A stretch of 64,000 bases of DNA from Rhizobium sp. BG4 (GTDB taxonomy: Bacteria; Pseudomonadota; Alphaproteobacteria; Rhizobiales; Rhizobiaceae). The position numbers were made by a program, and so were the translations under genes. The notes under the pieces were generated by a model. The model had not been told where the DNA came from. It saw only the letters and a program-made list of their open reading frames with translations, and did not search any database. Shown piece after piece: positions 34,376 to 43,612 of this stretch. The stretch is from contig NZ_CP044127.1 of assembly GCF_016864575.1 (NCBI RefSeq), positions 372,001 to 436,000 on the forward strand. The letters run 5' to 3'. Numbering within the stretch: the first letter of the stretch is position 1; each line of letters starts with the position of its first letter.

Positions 34376-36232
34376 TTACGGCCGCCATTCTTGGTCGTTT
34401 CGTCGATCAAGCTCACGGTCGAGATAATAGGCTGCGCTGATCAGCGCCAAATGCGTAAAAGCTTGCGGAAAATTGCCAATCAGGTCAGAGCGGACATCGA
34501 ACTCCTCGGCATAAAGACCGAGATCGTTGGCGTAGTTGAGGACCGCCTCGAATACCTGCCGCGCCTTCTTCAGGTCGCCGGCGCGCGCAAGGCATTCTGC
34601 ATACCAGAAAGAACAGGCCGAGAAAGCACCTTCCCGGCCGCGCAAACCGTCGGCGCTCTTGTAGCGATAGACGACGCCGTCGTCAGAAAGTGTTCGCCCG
34701 ATCGCGTCAAGAGTTGCCAGCCATCGCGGGTCTGTCGCACTGACGAAGCGCACCAGTGGCATCAGTAGCAGGGATGCGTCGAGGCTATCGCCATTCTTCG
34801 TTTGAACGAAATGTCCGTTTTCCTCATTCCAGAAATTGGCCCAGATGTCCTCATAGATATCATTGCGCACGTCGATCCATTTGGCGAAAGGCGCAGCCAG
34901 CGAGCGCTTGCTCGCAAGGCGTATCGCGCGATCAACCGCCACCCAGCACATCAGCCGGGAATGGAGGAAATGCTGCGGCTCCCGGCGCATTTCCCAGATA
35001 CCCGCATCGGCATCCTGCCAATGCTCGCACACATAGTCGATGACGTCTCGCACGCCACGCCAGCCGTCATGAGATATGGCGTGACCGTATTTGTTGCTGA
35101 GATAGATCGCATCCATAAGCTCGCCGTAGATATCAAGCTGGAACTGCTCGGATGCCTTGTTGCCGATGCGAACCGGACGCGCTCCGCCATAGCCCCGCAT
35201 ATGGTCAAGACTGACCTCTTCCGGCACTTGCCCACCATCGACGGCGTACATGATATCAAGTTTGCCTCGGGAACCGCATCTCATAGCGCGCTTGCCGATC
35301 CAGCCGTTGAAAGCCTCGGCCTCCTGCTGGTATCCAAGTCGCATCAAGGCGTAAATAGTAAAGGATGCATCCCGGATCCATGTCGCGCGATAATCCCAAT
35401 TGCGGCTACCCCCGGGCGCTTCGGGCAAACCAAAAGTTCCCGCTGCAACAATCGAGCCGTGGCGCCTTGACGTCATCAGCTTCAGCGTCAGCGCGGATCT
35501 GTTGACCATCTCCCGCCATCGGCCGCGATAGGTTGATTGCGAAGCCCAATCCTGCCAATAGGCAATGGTGGCGTCCTCGAAACCATCAATCTCCGATATC
35601 TCGATTAGACGCTGATCGACAGCTGCAAGGATGAAATCTGCCGTCTCTCCGGCCATCAGGAGACCGCCAGCTACGACGTCGGCGCCATCCGCGGAAAGGC
35701 CAGTGTTCGACGACAAACGAAATCCCTGAACGGAAGCTGAGGGCTCCCAAGATGCCGCTTTGCCGTTCACGATAGCGCCCATCTTTTGCCGGGCGTAGTC
35801 GAAACGCGGCGCGCAGCGCATCGTGAACTGGACCTTGCCGCGCGTGACCTTCAGACGCCGCGCGAGCGTCGTCGCTGTGTCGGCTACGCCATTGTTGACG
35901 GCCATGAAATCAGTAAGTTCCGCACTCGCATCAGCGCCCATCCAACGGGTGATGAGAACATTGGTGTCTGAACGGTATTGATGGACCACCCTGGCATCAG
36001 CGATATTCGGCGAGATTTCGAAGTTTCCACCATTTTCGGGATCGAGGAGCGCCGCGAAGATTGTCGGACTGTCAAAGTTCGGCCAACACATGAAATCGAT
36101 CGCCCCATCCTTGGCGACCAAGGCCAGTGTTGCGAGGTCACCGATAACGCCATGATCAGAGATCGGACGCGGTATGGCGTTTCCCTGCTTTTCACGTTCA
36201 ATCTCGTCGTATCCTGCCGACAGGCGATCCAT
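34376..36232 (-). CDS. Glycoside hydrolase family 15 protein (glucoamylase/trehalase type)
   Basis: A 618-residue cytoplasmic (no signal peptide) GH15 enzyme. The N-terminal region reads ISDHGVIGDLATLALVAKDG, followed by the catalytic barrel: NWDYRATWIRDASF near residue 275 and the C-terminal LGLYAEEFD with the likely catalytic Glu near 580. Members cleave alpha-1,4/1,6-glucans or trehalose. With treZ and malQ in this window it suggests turnover of glycogen, maltodextrin or trehalose. A promoter resembling the EcfG consensus lies upstream at 36262-36286. Confidence 0.9.
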   Translation of the reverse strand: MDRLSAGYDEIEREKQGNAIPRPISDHGVIGDLATLALVAKDGAIDFMCWPNFDSPTIFAALLDPENGGNFEISPNIADARVVHQYRSDTNVLITRWMGADASAELTDFMAVNNGVADTATTLARRLKVTRGKVQFTMRCAPRFDYARQKMGAIVNGKAASWEPSASVQGFRLSSNTGLSADGADVVAGGLLMAGETADFILAAVDQRLIEISEIDGFEDATIAYWQDWASQSTYRGRWREMVNRSALTLKLMTSRRHGSIVAAGTFGLPEAPGGSRNWDYRATWIRDASFTIYALMRLGYQQEAEAFNGWIGKRAMRCGSRGKLDIMYAVDGGQVPEEVSLDHMRGYGGARPVRIGNKASEQFQLDIYGELMDAIYLSNKYGHAISHDGWRGVRDVIDYVCEHWQDADAGIWEMRREPQHFLHSRLMCWVAVDRAIRLASKRSLAAPFAKWIDVRNDIYEDIWANFWNEENGHFVQTKNGDSLDASLLLMPLVRFVSATDPRWLATLDAIGRTLSDDGVVYRYKSADGLRGREGAFSACSFWYAECLARAGDLKKARQVFEAVLNYANDLGLYAEEFDVRSDLIGNFPQAFTHLALISAAYYLDRELDRRNDQEWRP

Positions 36233-36261
36233 CCGCCACTCCAGTCATGTTGCCTGCTCAA

Positions 36262-36286
36262 AACGCGCCGACCGAGATTCGGTTTC
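36262..36286 (-). promoter_or_regulatory. EcfG-like promoter (one mismatch)
   Basis: Minus strand GAAAC, 16 bases, CGTT, ending 29 bases before the GH15 start. One substitution in the -35. Confidence 0.4.
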
Positions 36287-36577
36287 GTGGCGATCGGTGG
36301 CAACATTAAAGCGCTAATTGCACAGGGAGGTCTGTGGGTGGTAAGGATCGCCTGCCTTCTCGGCTACCTGCATTCTTCGCTCCGGTCCCGGCAGCGGGCG
36401 GCGCCGTGCCCCGACAGCCTCATGGTGGTGTCGACTTGGCGTTCATCTCTCCACCGGCGATCGATCGCCGAGCGATGCTGGTAGCTTGTTTGGCCAGACC
36501 AGCGCACTGAGCGCCTTTGCGCGCTTCTCTGAGATGCCCCTGCTTGTATTTTAACTGCGTCAATCTATCTCGATGCT
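36287..36577. other. Intergenic region, no gene recognised
   Basis: It separates the divergent GH15 and 2H phosphoesterase genes. Only short conflicting frames are seen. Confidence 0.4.
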
Positions 36578-37081
36578 ATGATCCTGACCGCAGCATTCCC
36601 CGATGACGATCTCGCAGCGTTTGAAGCCTTGCGTAAAAGGCACTTTCCCAGTCCCCGCAACTTTCTGCGCGCGCATCTGACGATGTTTCATCAAATCGAT
36701 AACATCCGCCTCGCAGACATCCGTACGACACTCGCAGCCCTGGCAGCAGACGTCGTGCCTGCGACCGTGACAACGACCGGCATATACCACCTCGGCCGTG
36801 GCGTCGCCTTCGCGGTCGCCTCCGACGAGCTCAACAATATTCGCGCTGCCTTGCGACGCAGCTTTCAGCCGTGGCTTTGCCCGCAGGACCTTCAGCCATG
36901 GCGGCCGCACATTACCGTGCAAAACGGGGTCGACACGAAAAAGGCCAACCTGTTGTTCGACGAACTCCGCGATGAGTTTGAGCCGAAGACATTGAACATG
37001 ATTGGGTATCAGCTATGGCACTACCAAGGTGGTCCCTGGAAGCTGGAGGCAACGTATAGCTTCTCCGATCCGGCGAGATAG
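36578..37081 (+). CDS. 2'-5' RNA ligase family (2H phosphoesterase)
   Basis: A 167-residue protein with the two His-x-Thr motifs that define the 2H superfamily: HLTMFH near residue 33 and HITVQN near residue 111. Bacterial members ligate or hydrolyse 2',5'-phosphodiester or cyclic phosphate ends of RNA, or act on other cyclic phosphates; the natural substrate is unknown. ATG 36578 follows a TATCTCGATGCT stretch with no strong ribosome site. It is monocistronic. Confidence 0.85.
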   Translation: MILTAAFPDDDLAAFEALRKRHFPSPRNFLRAHLTMFHQIDNIRLADIRTTLAALAADVVPATVTTTGIYHLGRGVAFAVASDELNNIRAALRRSFQPWLCPQDLQPWRPHITVQNGVDTKKANLLFDELRDEFEPKTLNMIGYQLWHYQGGPWKLEATYSFSDPAR

Positions 37082-37337
37082 GGCAACTGGCTGTTGTGCC
37101 CGCTTGGTGCCGGGGAGCCGACGGGTTGAAAGCCGCAAAGAATGGCAAGGGTGACGCAATCGATCATGGACAACGCATGGTTGAAGACCCACTTTATAAG
37201 CTCTGGCGAACGATCAGGCCTGCAGCGGTTGGACGCCAATCCCGCGGCCTCTGCCACTTGACATTGGCAGCGGGAGAAGTACCGACGTTGGACATCAACC
37301 AGATTTTTCTATCAATCTTGCTTTTGTGGAGATCCTT

Positions 37338-37553
37338 ATGAGCTTGATGAGGGAAACCAAGGACGCCGAGCAGGCTGGTTGTTTGAGCGCGCGAAATGGG
37401 GCCTTACTGTCTGCAAACCCTTATCAAGGTCGACCTGACCGCTATGCGGCCTGGCTTAGAGGTTATAGAGACGCTTGGGCAAACGTGACAGGCACGGGGC
37501 TCAAAACATCTGCAGAATTATCTCCGGACGGTAACAGTTCCCCACTTGGATAG
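37338..37553 (+). CDS. Small RMF/CrpP-like protein
   Basis: A 71-residue protein whose centre reads NPYQGRPDRYAAWLRGYRDA (about residues 27-46). This matches the ribosome modulation factor pattern of an Asn/Cys-Pro-Tyr followed by a Trp-x-x-Gly-(Tyr/Trp)-Arg helix, also seen in CrpP-like peptides of plasmids. It could associate with the ribosome in stationary phase, but the N-terminal part is not conserved with RMF. Start ATG 37338 with GGAG six bases upstream; an in-frame GTG lies at 37326. Confidence 0.6.
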   Translation: MSLMRETKDAEQAGCLSARNGALLSANPYQGRPDRYAAWLRGYRDAWANVTGTGLKTSAELSPDGNSSPLG

Positions 37554-37657
37554 AAGGACGATCAGCGGCGGCGGCTCATCGGCGTAAGATGTCTCGTTTG
37601 CCGATAGGACATGGCAGCCTGAAATGGCTCTGTAAGGCTGCGACGGGAACCGGCGCT

Positions 37658-38644
37658 CTATCGTTCGGCCGTTGGCGCAGGAGCGCTGGCGTAGCGCTCA
37701 CCGTGAACCGTGATGGTCGAAAACAGGCGATCGATTTTCTCCAGATCACTTTCACTGAACTCAAGGGAAAGCGTATCGAGATTTTCGTCGAGCCTTTGCA
37801 GCTTCGTCGTTCCGGGAATGGGAACAATCCATGGCTTCCGTGCCAGCAACCAACCGATCGCAACCTGTGCAGCGGTCGCCCGCTTTTCCTCCGCGATTGC
37901 CTGGATCGCATCAATGATCGGTTGGTTCGCCGCGCGATTTTCAGCTGAGAGATAGGGATTTGTCTTGCGCTGATCGTTGTCGGCCGCGAAGTTCGTGCTT
38001 TGCCCCATCGTCCCCGACAGGAAGCCGCGTCCCAGAGGGCTATAGGCTACGAACCCGATCCCCAATTCTTCGACGGTCGAAAGAACGCTCGCCTCGGGGC
38101 GGCGCCACCACAGGGAGTACTCACTCTGCACGGCGGCAACCGGCTGGACCGCATCAGCTATCCGGATAGCTTCATCGTCGGCCTCCGATAGCCCAAAGTG
38201 CAAGACTTTACCGGCGTCGATCAAATCCTTGACCGTTCCTGCAACATCCGCCATCGCAACGTCAGGATCGATACGGTGCTGGTAGAGAAGGTCGATGTGG
38301 TCGGTTCTAAGCCGGACAAGCGCGGCATCGACCATCCGACGGATACTCTCCGGCCGGCTGTCAAGGCCATTGCTTGATCGCCCGTCCCTGAAGCCAAATT
38401 TTGTGGCAATCACGACGTGGTCGCGGATCGGTGCGAGAGCCTCCCCTACGAGTTCCTCGTTCGTGAAAGGACCATAGATTTCGGCGGTATCGAAGAAGGT
38501 CACTCCGCGATCGAATGCCGTTCGCATCAAAGTGATCGCATCGCTTGAGCGCATCGCGGGACCGCGGTGATGGTTCAAACCCATGCAGCCAAAACCAATA
38601 GCCGAGACTTCCAGACCCTGCCGGCCGAGCGTCCTTTTGAGCAT
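37658..38644 (-). CDS. Aldo/keto reductase
   Basis: A 328-residue NADPH-dependent oxidoreductase of the AKR superfamily (AKR13-like). The catalytic tetrad is visible: Asp and Tyr in DTAEIYGPF (near residues 52-57), Lys in VIATKFGF (near 83) and His in DLLYQHRID (near 122). The C-terminal NADP-binding motif IPGTTKLQRLDEN is present. It reduces aldehydes or ketones; the substrate is unknown. ATG 38644 has AAGGAGG upstream. It is monocistronic. Confidence 0.9.
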   Translation of the reverse strand: MLKRTLGRQGLEVSAIGFGCMGLNHHRGPAMRSSDAITLMRTAFDRGVTFFDTAEIYGPFTNEELVGEALAPIRDHVVIATKFGFRDGRSSNGLDSRPESIRRMVDAALVRLRTDHIDLLYQHRIDPDVAMADVAGTVKDLIDAGKVLHFGLSEADDEAIRIADAVQPVAAVQSEYSLWWRRPEASVLSTVEELGIGFVAYSPLGRGFLSGTMGQSTNFAADNDQRKTNPYLSAENRAANQPIIDAIQAIAEEKRATAAQVAIGWLLARKPWIVPIPGTTKLQRLDENLDTLSLEFSESDLEKIDRLFSTITVHGERYASAPAPTAER

Positions 38645-38833
38645 CTTTTCCTCCTTCTATGATTTAATTCAAGGCGGCCAGACATTGCAATGAACCAGTC
38701 GCTCACCTGCCCACCCATCTTCCAGCAGAAGACTTGGCTGCTTCAGACACCTGCCAGCGGGGCCGAGAAATTTGGGGTGACACGTTCGTTGAAGGCTATT
38801 TTTCGCCTGGTCGTTGCTCGCGCTGATGACATT

Positions 38834-40039
38834 TCAGTTCAGGTCGAAAAATCCTGCATCTTCCTCCTTGAGGTATTTCTTCGCGCTCTCCGCGTCGATG
38901 TCGAGACCGAGGCCTGGCGTCTCAAGAAGATCCACCATGCTGTCCTTCACGATCTCTTCCGGCAAGCCAATGATCAGATCTTCCCACCAAGGATCCGAGG
39001 CGGTCGGATATTCAAAGGCAACATAATTTGCCGGCAGCGTCGCGCACACATTGATCAACGCGCCGAGACCAAGGAGCCCGTTTGCCGTTCCGTGTGGGGC
39101 CATCAGGATTGAGTGCATATAGGCGTGTTCGGTGATCCATTTCAGTTCCGCGATACCTCCGACATCAGCCGGGTCAGGCCCGATGACACGAACGGCTTGC
39201 GTTTCGATCAGCTCCTTGAAGTTGTGACGGAGATAGATCTGCTCGCCGGTGTGAATCGGTGTCGAGGTAGAGGTGGTCAGCTCCCTGTAGGCCTGAGGAT
39301 TGACCCAGGGCACATAGTCGCCTGTCAGCATGTCCTCCAGCCACATCAGATTGTATTTCTCGACCGCGCGAGCAAACTTTATCGCATCCGGCAACATCCA
39401 GCCTGGGCCACAATCAAGCGCCAGGCTGACTTTGTCCCCAAGCACTTCCTTCATTGCGATGACGCAGTCGAGCATATTGTTGAAGCCGCGCTCGCTGATG
39501 ACGCCCTGATCCATCGCGCCGTGGTAACCCGCCTTGGTCTGCGTCACACCATAATGAAAATCCTCGACCGTATCCTTCATATTGGAGTGGAACGAGATCC
39601 CCTGCTTGACCATAAAGAAATTCTGCGGCTGCTCCATCATCCATCTGACGTCGGCGGCGTAATCCTCCGGCCGATCACCCGAACGCTTCCGGCGCACCGA
39701 GCCATTATAGACGCGCACCTTGTCTCGCACCTTGCCCCCAAGCAGCTTGTAGGCCGGCACGCCAGCCGCTTTGCCGGCGATATCCCACAATGCATGCTCA
39801 ATGGCGCTCACGGCCGCGCCATATGGCTTGAACGAGCCGCGCTGGCGGATCTTCAGCATCACCCTTTCGACGTCGGTGGGGTCCTCACCGATCAGAGCGT
39901 CGCGAAAATGCAATACCCATGGCTTGAGGTAAGTCTTGGTAAACTCCACCTCGCCGAGGCCATAGAGGCCCTCGTCGGTCACAATCCGGACGATGGGGTG
40001 TTTGCCGATAACAGCGCAGCGCAGGTCGGTGATCTTCAT
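38834..40039 (-). CDS. Enolase-superfamily dehydratase 1 (mandelate racemase/MLE type)
   Basis: A 401-residue member of the mandelate racemase subgroup with N-terminal capping domain and barrel. Barrel residues visible: Lys in FMVKQG near residue 163, metal ligands Asp in LALDCGPGW, Glu in MWLEDML and Glu in IHTGEQIY, and a catalytic His in APHGTANG. These features fit an acid-sugar dehydratase; the substrate is not readable. It starts 16 bases after the neighbouring dehydratase gene and is the last of a GntR-dehydratase operon on this strand. Confidence 0.88.
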   Translation of the reverse strand: MKITDLRCAVIGKHPIVRIVTDEGLYGLGEVEFTKTYLKPWVLHFRDALIGEDPTDVERVMLKIRQRGSFKPYGAAVSAIEHALWDIAGKAAGVPAYKLLGGKVRDKVRVYNGSVRRKRSGDRPEDYAADVRWMMEQPQNFFMVKQGISFHSNMKDTVEDFHYGVTQTKAGYHGAMDQGVISERGFNNMLDCVIAMKEVLGDKVSLALDCGPGWMLPDAIKFARAVEKYNLMWLEDMLTGDYVPWVNPQAYRELTTSTSTPIHTGEQIYLRHNFKELIETQAVRVIGPDPADVGGIAELKWITEHAYMHSILMAPHGTANGLLGLGALINVCATLPANYVAFEYPTASDPWWEDLIIGLPEEIVKDSMVDLLETPGLGLDIDAESAKKYLKEEDAGFFDLN

Positions 40040-40054
40040 CTTCGTTTTCTCGCT

Positions 40055-41416
40055 TCAACTCCAGGTACGATCCCAGGAATACTCGTCATCCCAATGGTCA
40101 GTGGGCTGCCAAATGCCGGCGACACCCGGCTGCAAATGCTGCAGGATGACCTCGTCGACGACATCGTCGATCCCAAGCCCCGGCTTGTCGGGCACAGTGA
40201 TAAAACCATCCTTCACCAATGGTCTTGGTAGGCCCGTCACAATGTCGTCCCACCAGTCGACATCGGCCGAATGATATTCAAGGGCCATGAAGTTTTCGGT
40301 CGCTGTCGCAACATGAGCAGCCGCCATCGCCGCAATCGGGCTCTCCGCCATGTGGATCGCCATTGCCACACCGCGATCCTGGGCCATGTCACCGATCTTC
40401 TTGGTCTCAAGGATGCCTCCGCTGGTCAGAAGATCCGGATGGATGACCGAAACACCGCCACTGTCGAGGAGCGGCTGAAAACCCTCCTTGAGATAGATGT
40501 CTTCGCCGGTACAGATCGGTACGGTGGTGGCATCCTGCAATTGCCGATATTGCTGTGCGTATTGCCAGGGGATCACGTCCTCGAGCCATGCCGGCACATA
40601 TTTCTCGATGCGTCGCGCGAGGCGAATGCCGTTCTGCATCGAAATATGGCCGATGTGGTCGATCGCGAGCGGTACATTCATTCCAATGACTTCGCGAACC
40701 TCGGCGATGTATTGCTCAAGCAAGTCCAGGCCCTTGTCGGTAAAGTGCAGACCCGTAAATGGATGCTGGACGTTATGCACGTCATAGGCTGCATTGCGAA
40801 GACGGCGTTCGTCCGCCGTCTTCAACGGTCCGCGCGTCGGGCTGTCGCGATATCCTTCCAGCGAGCCTGCAGGAAACACCACCGCTCCAGGGACATCGGC
40901 GATCTGCATCAGCCCAAGGTCCATCTTGAGGAAGGTGAAGCCGAGATCCATGCGCTCTTTTAGGCGCTTGCCGGTTTCCGTGCCGCTCGGCACGGTGGCG
41001 TCCGTGTCGCAATAAACGCGTACCTTCTCCCGGAAGCGACCGCCGAGCATCTGGTAGACCGGAACGCCATAGGCCTTGCCGGCAAGATCCCAAAGGGCAA
41101 TTTCGACCGCCGATACACCGCCGCCTTGCCGTCCATGTCCGCCGAACTGTTTGATGCGCCGGAACAGGCGATCGATGTCGCAGGGGTTTTCGCCAAGCAA
41201 TCGGCTCTTCAACATGAGAGCATAAGTCGCGCTCGCCCCGTCCCGGACCTCGCCGAGCCCGACGATTCCCTGGTTCGTATAGATCTTGAGAAGCGCAGAG
41301 GTGAAGGGTGCACCGACGATTTCGGCAACCCGCATGTCGGTAATGCGAAGGTCCGAGGGCTTGGAATTCTGGTTCACCCGATCGAGCGCGTCTTCGGCTC
41401 CGTCTGCCTCTTTCAT
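40055..41416 (-). CDS. Enolase-superfamily dehydratase 2
   Basis: About 453 residues, longer than its paralogues because of an insertion near residues 160-210 (containing PTRGPLKTADERRL) and a C-terminal extension ending WDDEYSWDRTWS. Barrel motifs: FLKMDLG, LAIDHIGHI (Asp), AWLEDVI (Glu), CTGEDIY (Glu) and AIHMAES (His). Start chosen at ATG 41416 with a GAGG-rich leader; the open frame extends to 41623 but overlaps the next gene's product. Acid-sugar dehydratase or racemase, substrate unknown. Confidence 0.85.
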   Translation of the reverse strand: MKEADGAEDALDRVNQNSKPSDLRITDMRVAEIVGAPFTSALLKIYTNQGIVGLGEVRDGASATYALMLKSRLLGENPCDIDRLFRRIKQFGGHGRQGGGVSAVEIALWDLAGKAYGVPVYQMLGGRFREKVRVYCDTDATVPSGTETGKRLKERMDLGFTFLKMDLGLMQIADVPGAVVFPAGSLEGYRDSPTRGPLKTADERRLRNAAYDVHNVQHPFTGLHFTDKGLDLLEQYIAEVREVIGMNVPLAIDHIGHISMQNGIRLARRIEKYVPAWLEDVIPWQYAQQYRQLQDATTVPICTGEDIYLKEGFQPLLDSGGVSVIHPDLLTSGGILETKKIGDMAQDRGVAMAIHMAESPIAAMAAAHVATATENFMALEYHSADVDWWDDIVTGLPRPLVKDGFITVPDKPGLGIDDVVDEVILQHLQPGVAGIWQPTDHWDDEYSWDRTWS

Positions 41417-41481
41417 AAGTTGATCCTCGCTCCTGTCGACAGGGCTGGCCGCCGCGCGGCCGGCACAGCCGAAAACGTTGG

Positions 41482-42647
41482 TCAGTCCAGTGCAATCTCG
41501 TGGTCTTGAAGGTAGTCGCGGTTCATCTCGATACCGAGCCCGGGCTTGGGGCTGAGCTTCAGGTTGCCATTTGAGACATCGAGTGGGCGGTCGATGAGAT
41601 GATCGTACTTGCCCAGGTTCCACTCCGATGTCTCGAGTTTGTAGAAGTTCGGAACGGTCATCATCACCTGGGCGCCAGCGACAACGTTGATCGGGCCGGC
41701 GGCGTCATGCGGGGAGACCGGGATATAATAAGCTTCGCAAAGAGCTGAGATTTTCTTCAGTTCGGTAATGCCCCCGTCCAGGTGACGTCCGGCATGATGT
41801 AGTCGGCAAGCTTGTTTTCGAGAACCGGAACGAAGTCCCACTTGGTGTGGCCGCGCTCGCCCCACGAGATCGCGGCGCTTACCTTCTCCCGGACCTGCTT
41901 GAGAGCGTTGAGGCTTTCGGGTGGGCAAGGCTCCTCAAACCAGTCTATTTGCCCCGCTTCCTCAAGGCTTCGGCAAAGGCGAATGGCAGTGGGGACATCG
42001 AAACGGCCGTGGGCGTCGATCAAGATGTCGACATCAGGACCCGCCGTCTCACGGATCAGCGCGGTAAGCTCTGCGGCTTCGCGCTCATCCTTTCGGGTCA
42101 TGGTGCCGTCAAGATAGCCGTCTCGCTGTTCTCGCGCGTAACCATCGGCGATGCGTCCTTGTTGGGGGAAAGGATCGAACTTCAGTCCGGTGTGACCAGA
42201 ATCGACGATGTCGCGGATTTCGCGGATGACGGCCTCTCTGCTGGTAAACCTCGCCTGATTGGGATGGGTGTAGAGCGCGATCTCGTCTCGTACCGGGCCC
42301 CCGAGAAGCTCGTAGATCGGCTTGCCGATGACTTTCCCGCGGATATCCCATAGAGCTATGTCGATCGCGCTGACGCATTCGACAGCCGCACCTCGGCTGC
42401 CCATGTAGGTAAAGCTGCGAAATATCTTGTGCCACAAGTATTCGATGCGCCCCGGATCCTCGCCTTTCAGTGCTTGGCCGATCTGGCGCAGGATCGTACA
42501 GAGCGCACGATTGGCGAGTTTCGTCGTCGTTGTGATCTCTCCCCAGCCGCTCACCCCGTCGTCGGTCGTCACCTCGACGAACAGGAACTCGCCCCAGTAA
42601 GACGCATCCGACTTGATGAGCCACGGCCGTACACTGGTAATCTTCAT
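41482..42647 (-). pseudogene. Enolase-superfamily dehydratase 3, frameshifted
   Basis: From ATG 42647 the frame gives a typical N-terminal capping domain and most of the barrel (GLKFDPF, ILIDAHGRF, DWFEEPCPPE) and then runs to a false stop at 41757. The true C-terminus (GGITELKKISALCEAYYIPV, VSPHDAAGP with the catalytic His, PGLGIEMN) continues in another frame to 41482. Restoring one C at the plus-strand run 41771-41775 joins them into about 388 residues. The conserved sequence on both sides favours a sequence error. It lies between the GntR gene (54 bases) and dehydratase 2 (66 bases). Confidence 0.85.
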
Positions 42648-42700
42648 CTGGGGTACCTTTGACTTGGAGGCATGAAGGAGAGTCTACACCCGGGCTTTGT

Positions 42701-43423
42701 CTATCCCGCACGAAGAGCGCTACGCGCCCGCATGTGTTCGAGGAGATGACGGCCGGAGCCCTCGACGTGCCGGGCGATGAGTTCAGCTGCCGCCTCGGCG
42801 TTTCCCGACTTCACATGCGCGATGAGCTCACGGTGTTCACTCAGGATGGCGGCCCGGCGGGCAAGCGTGAAATTGAACCGCCGCCCGACTGCGCGCAGCA
42901 CTTCACGGTGCTTCCACCAGAGTTCGGCAGCATGACGGTTATAGTGCTTCTGGTACATCACCGTATGAAAAGCCGTGTCCAACTCACTGTGTTTGAACGG
43001 GTCGGCAAAATCGTTTTGCTCAATCAGATCCTGAATGCGCTCAAGTTCGGCAATGTCGTCAACGGTTGCCATCGTGACGAACCAGCGTGTCAATGCCGGT
43101 TCAATGAGGACACCAATCTCGTAGATATCGCGAACAAAGTCCTGATCGATCGGCCGGACGCGCGCACCCCGGTTCGGCACGAATGTGACGAAACCCTCTC
43201 CTCGCAAAAGCTGCAAGGCCTCGCGCACCGGGTTGGTGGACGTACCATGGCGCCGGGCGAGATCGGTCACCACCAGCCGCTCGTTTGCCGCCAGCCGGCC
43301 CTCGATGATGTCGTCCCTGATGATTTTGTAGAGCGAGGCCCCCTCGCTCGATGCTCCATCGGCATCGATGCCTTCAGGTGGTCCGGCTCTGAAATCGCTC
43401 GTCTCGTTCAAAATAATCCCCAT
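42701..43423 (-). CDS. GntR-family regulator, FCD type
   Basis: A 240-residue regulator: N-terminal winged helix (TDLARRHGTSTNPVREALQL, residues 53-72, then LLRGEGFV) and an FCD ligand domain (ELDTAFHTVMYQ with metal-type His). It sits at the head of the minus-strand dehydratase operon and is divergent from the ABC transporter operon, so it probably controls both in response to the acid sugar or its dehydration product. The start at 43423 is ATG (MGIILNET). Confidence 0.88.
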   Translation of the reverse strand: MGIILNETSDFRAGPPEGIDADGASSEGASLYKIIRDDIIEGRLAANERLVVTDLARRHGTSTNPVREALQLLRGEGFVTFVPNRGARVRPIDQDFVRDIYEIGVLIEPALTRWFVTMATVDDIAELERIQDLIEQNDFADPFKHSELDTAFHTVMYQKHYNRHAAELWWKHREVLRAVGRRFNFTLARRAAILSEHRELIAHVKSGNAEAAAELIARHVEGSGRHLLEHMRARSALRAG

Positions 43424-43612
43424 CCAATACTCGGCTTACTCGCCTATCATGCAAATCGGCTTCAAACAATGTACGATTTTGCCGATTGACAGACATTCCT
43501 TGATCTGAAAACGTGCAATCCGTCTGATGGGATACACTGCTTGAGGAGGCGGCCCAGCGGACAGGAGCGCTCGCCGTGGACCGAGCGGCTCGGGAGAACC
43601 TGGAGGATACCC
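43424..43612. promoter_or_regulatory. Divergent control region of the sugar-acid locus
   Basis: A 189-bp region between the GntR and binding-protein starts. It contains TTGACA at 43486-43491, a good sigma-70 -35 for the plus strand though the -10 is weak. A 7-bp inverted repeat AATCGGC (43454-43460) / GCCGATT (43481-43487) overlaps it and is a candidate GntR operator. Confidence 0.4.

Noticed and set aside
39113..40231. 372-codon plus frame opposite dehydratase 1
   Set aside because: Antisense shadow; the minus-strand protein has all enolase-superfamily residues.
43486..43514. Sigma-70 promoter for the sugar transporter operon with TTGACA -35
   Set aside because: No acceptable -10 at 16 to 18 bases; kept only as part of the general control region.
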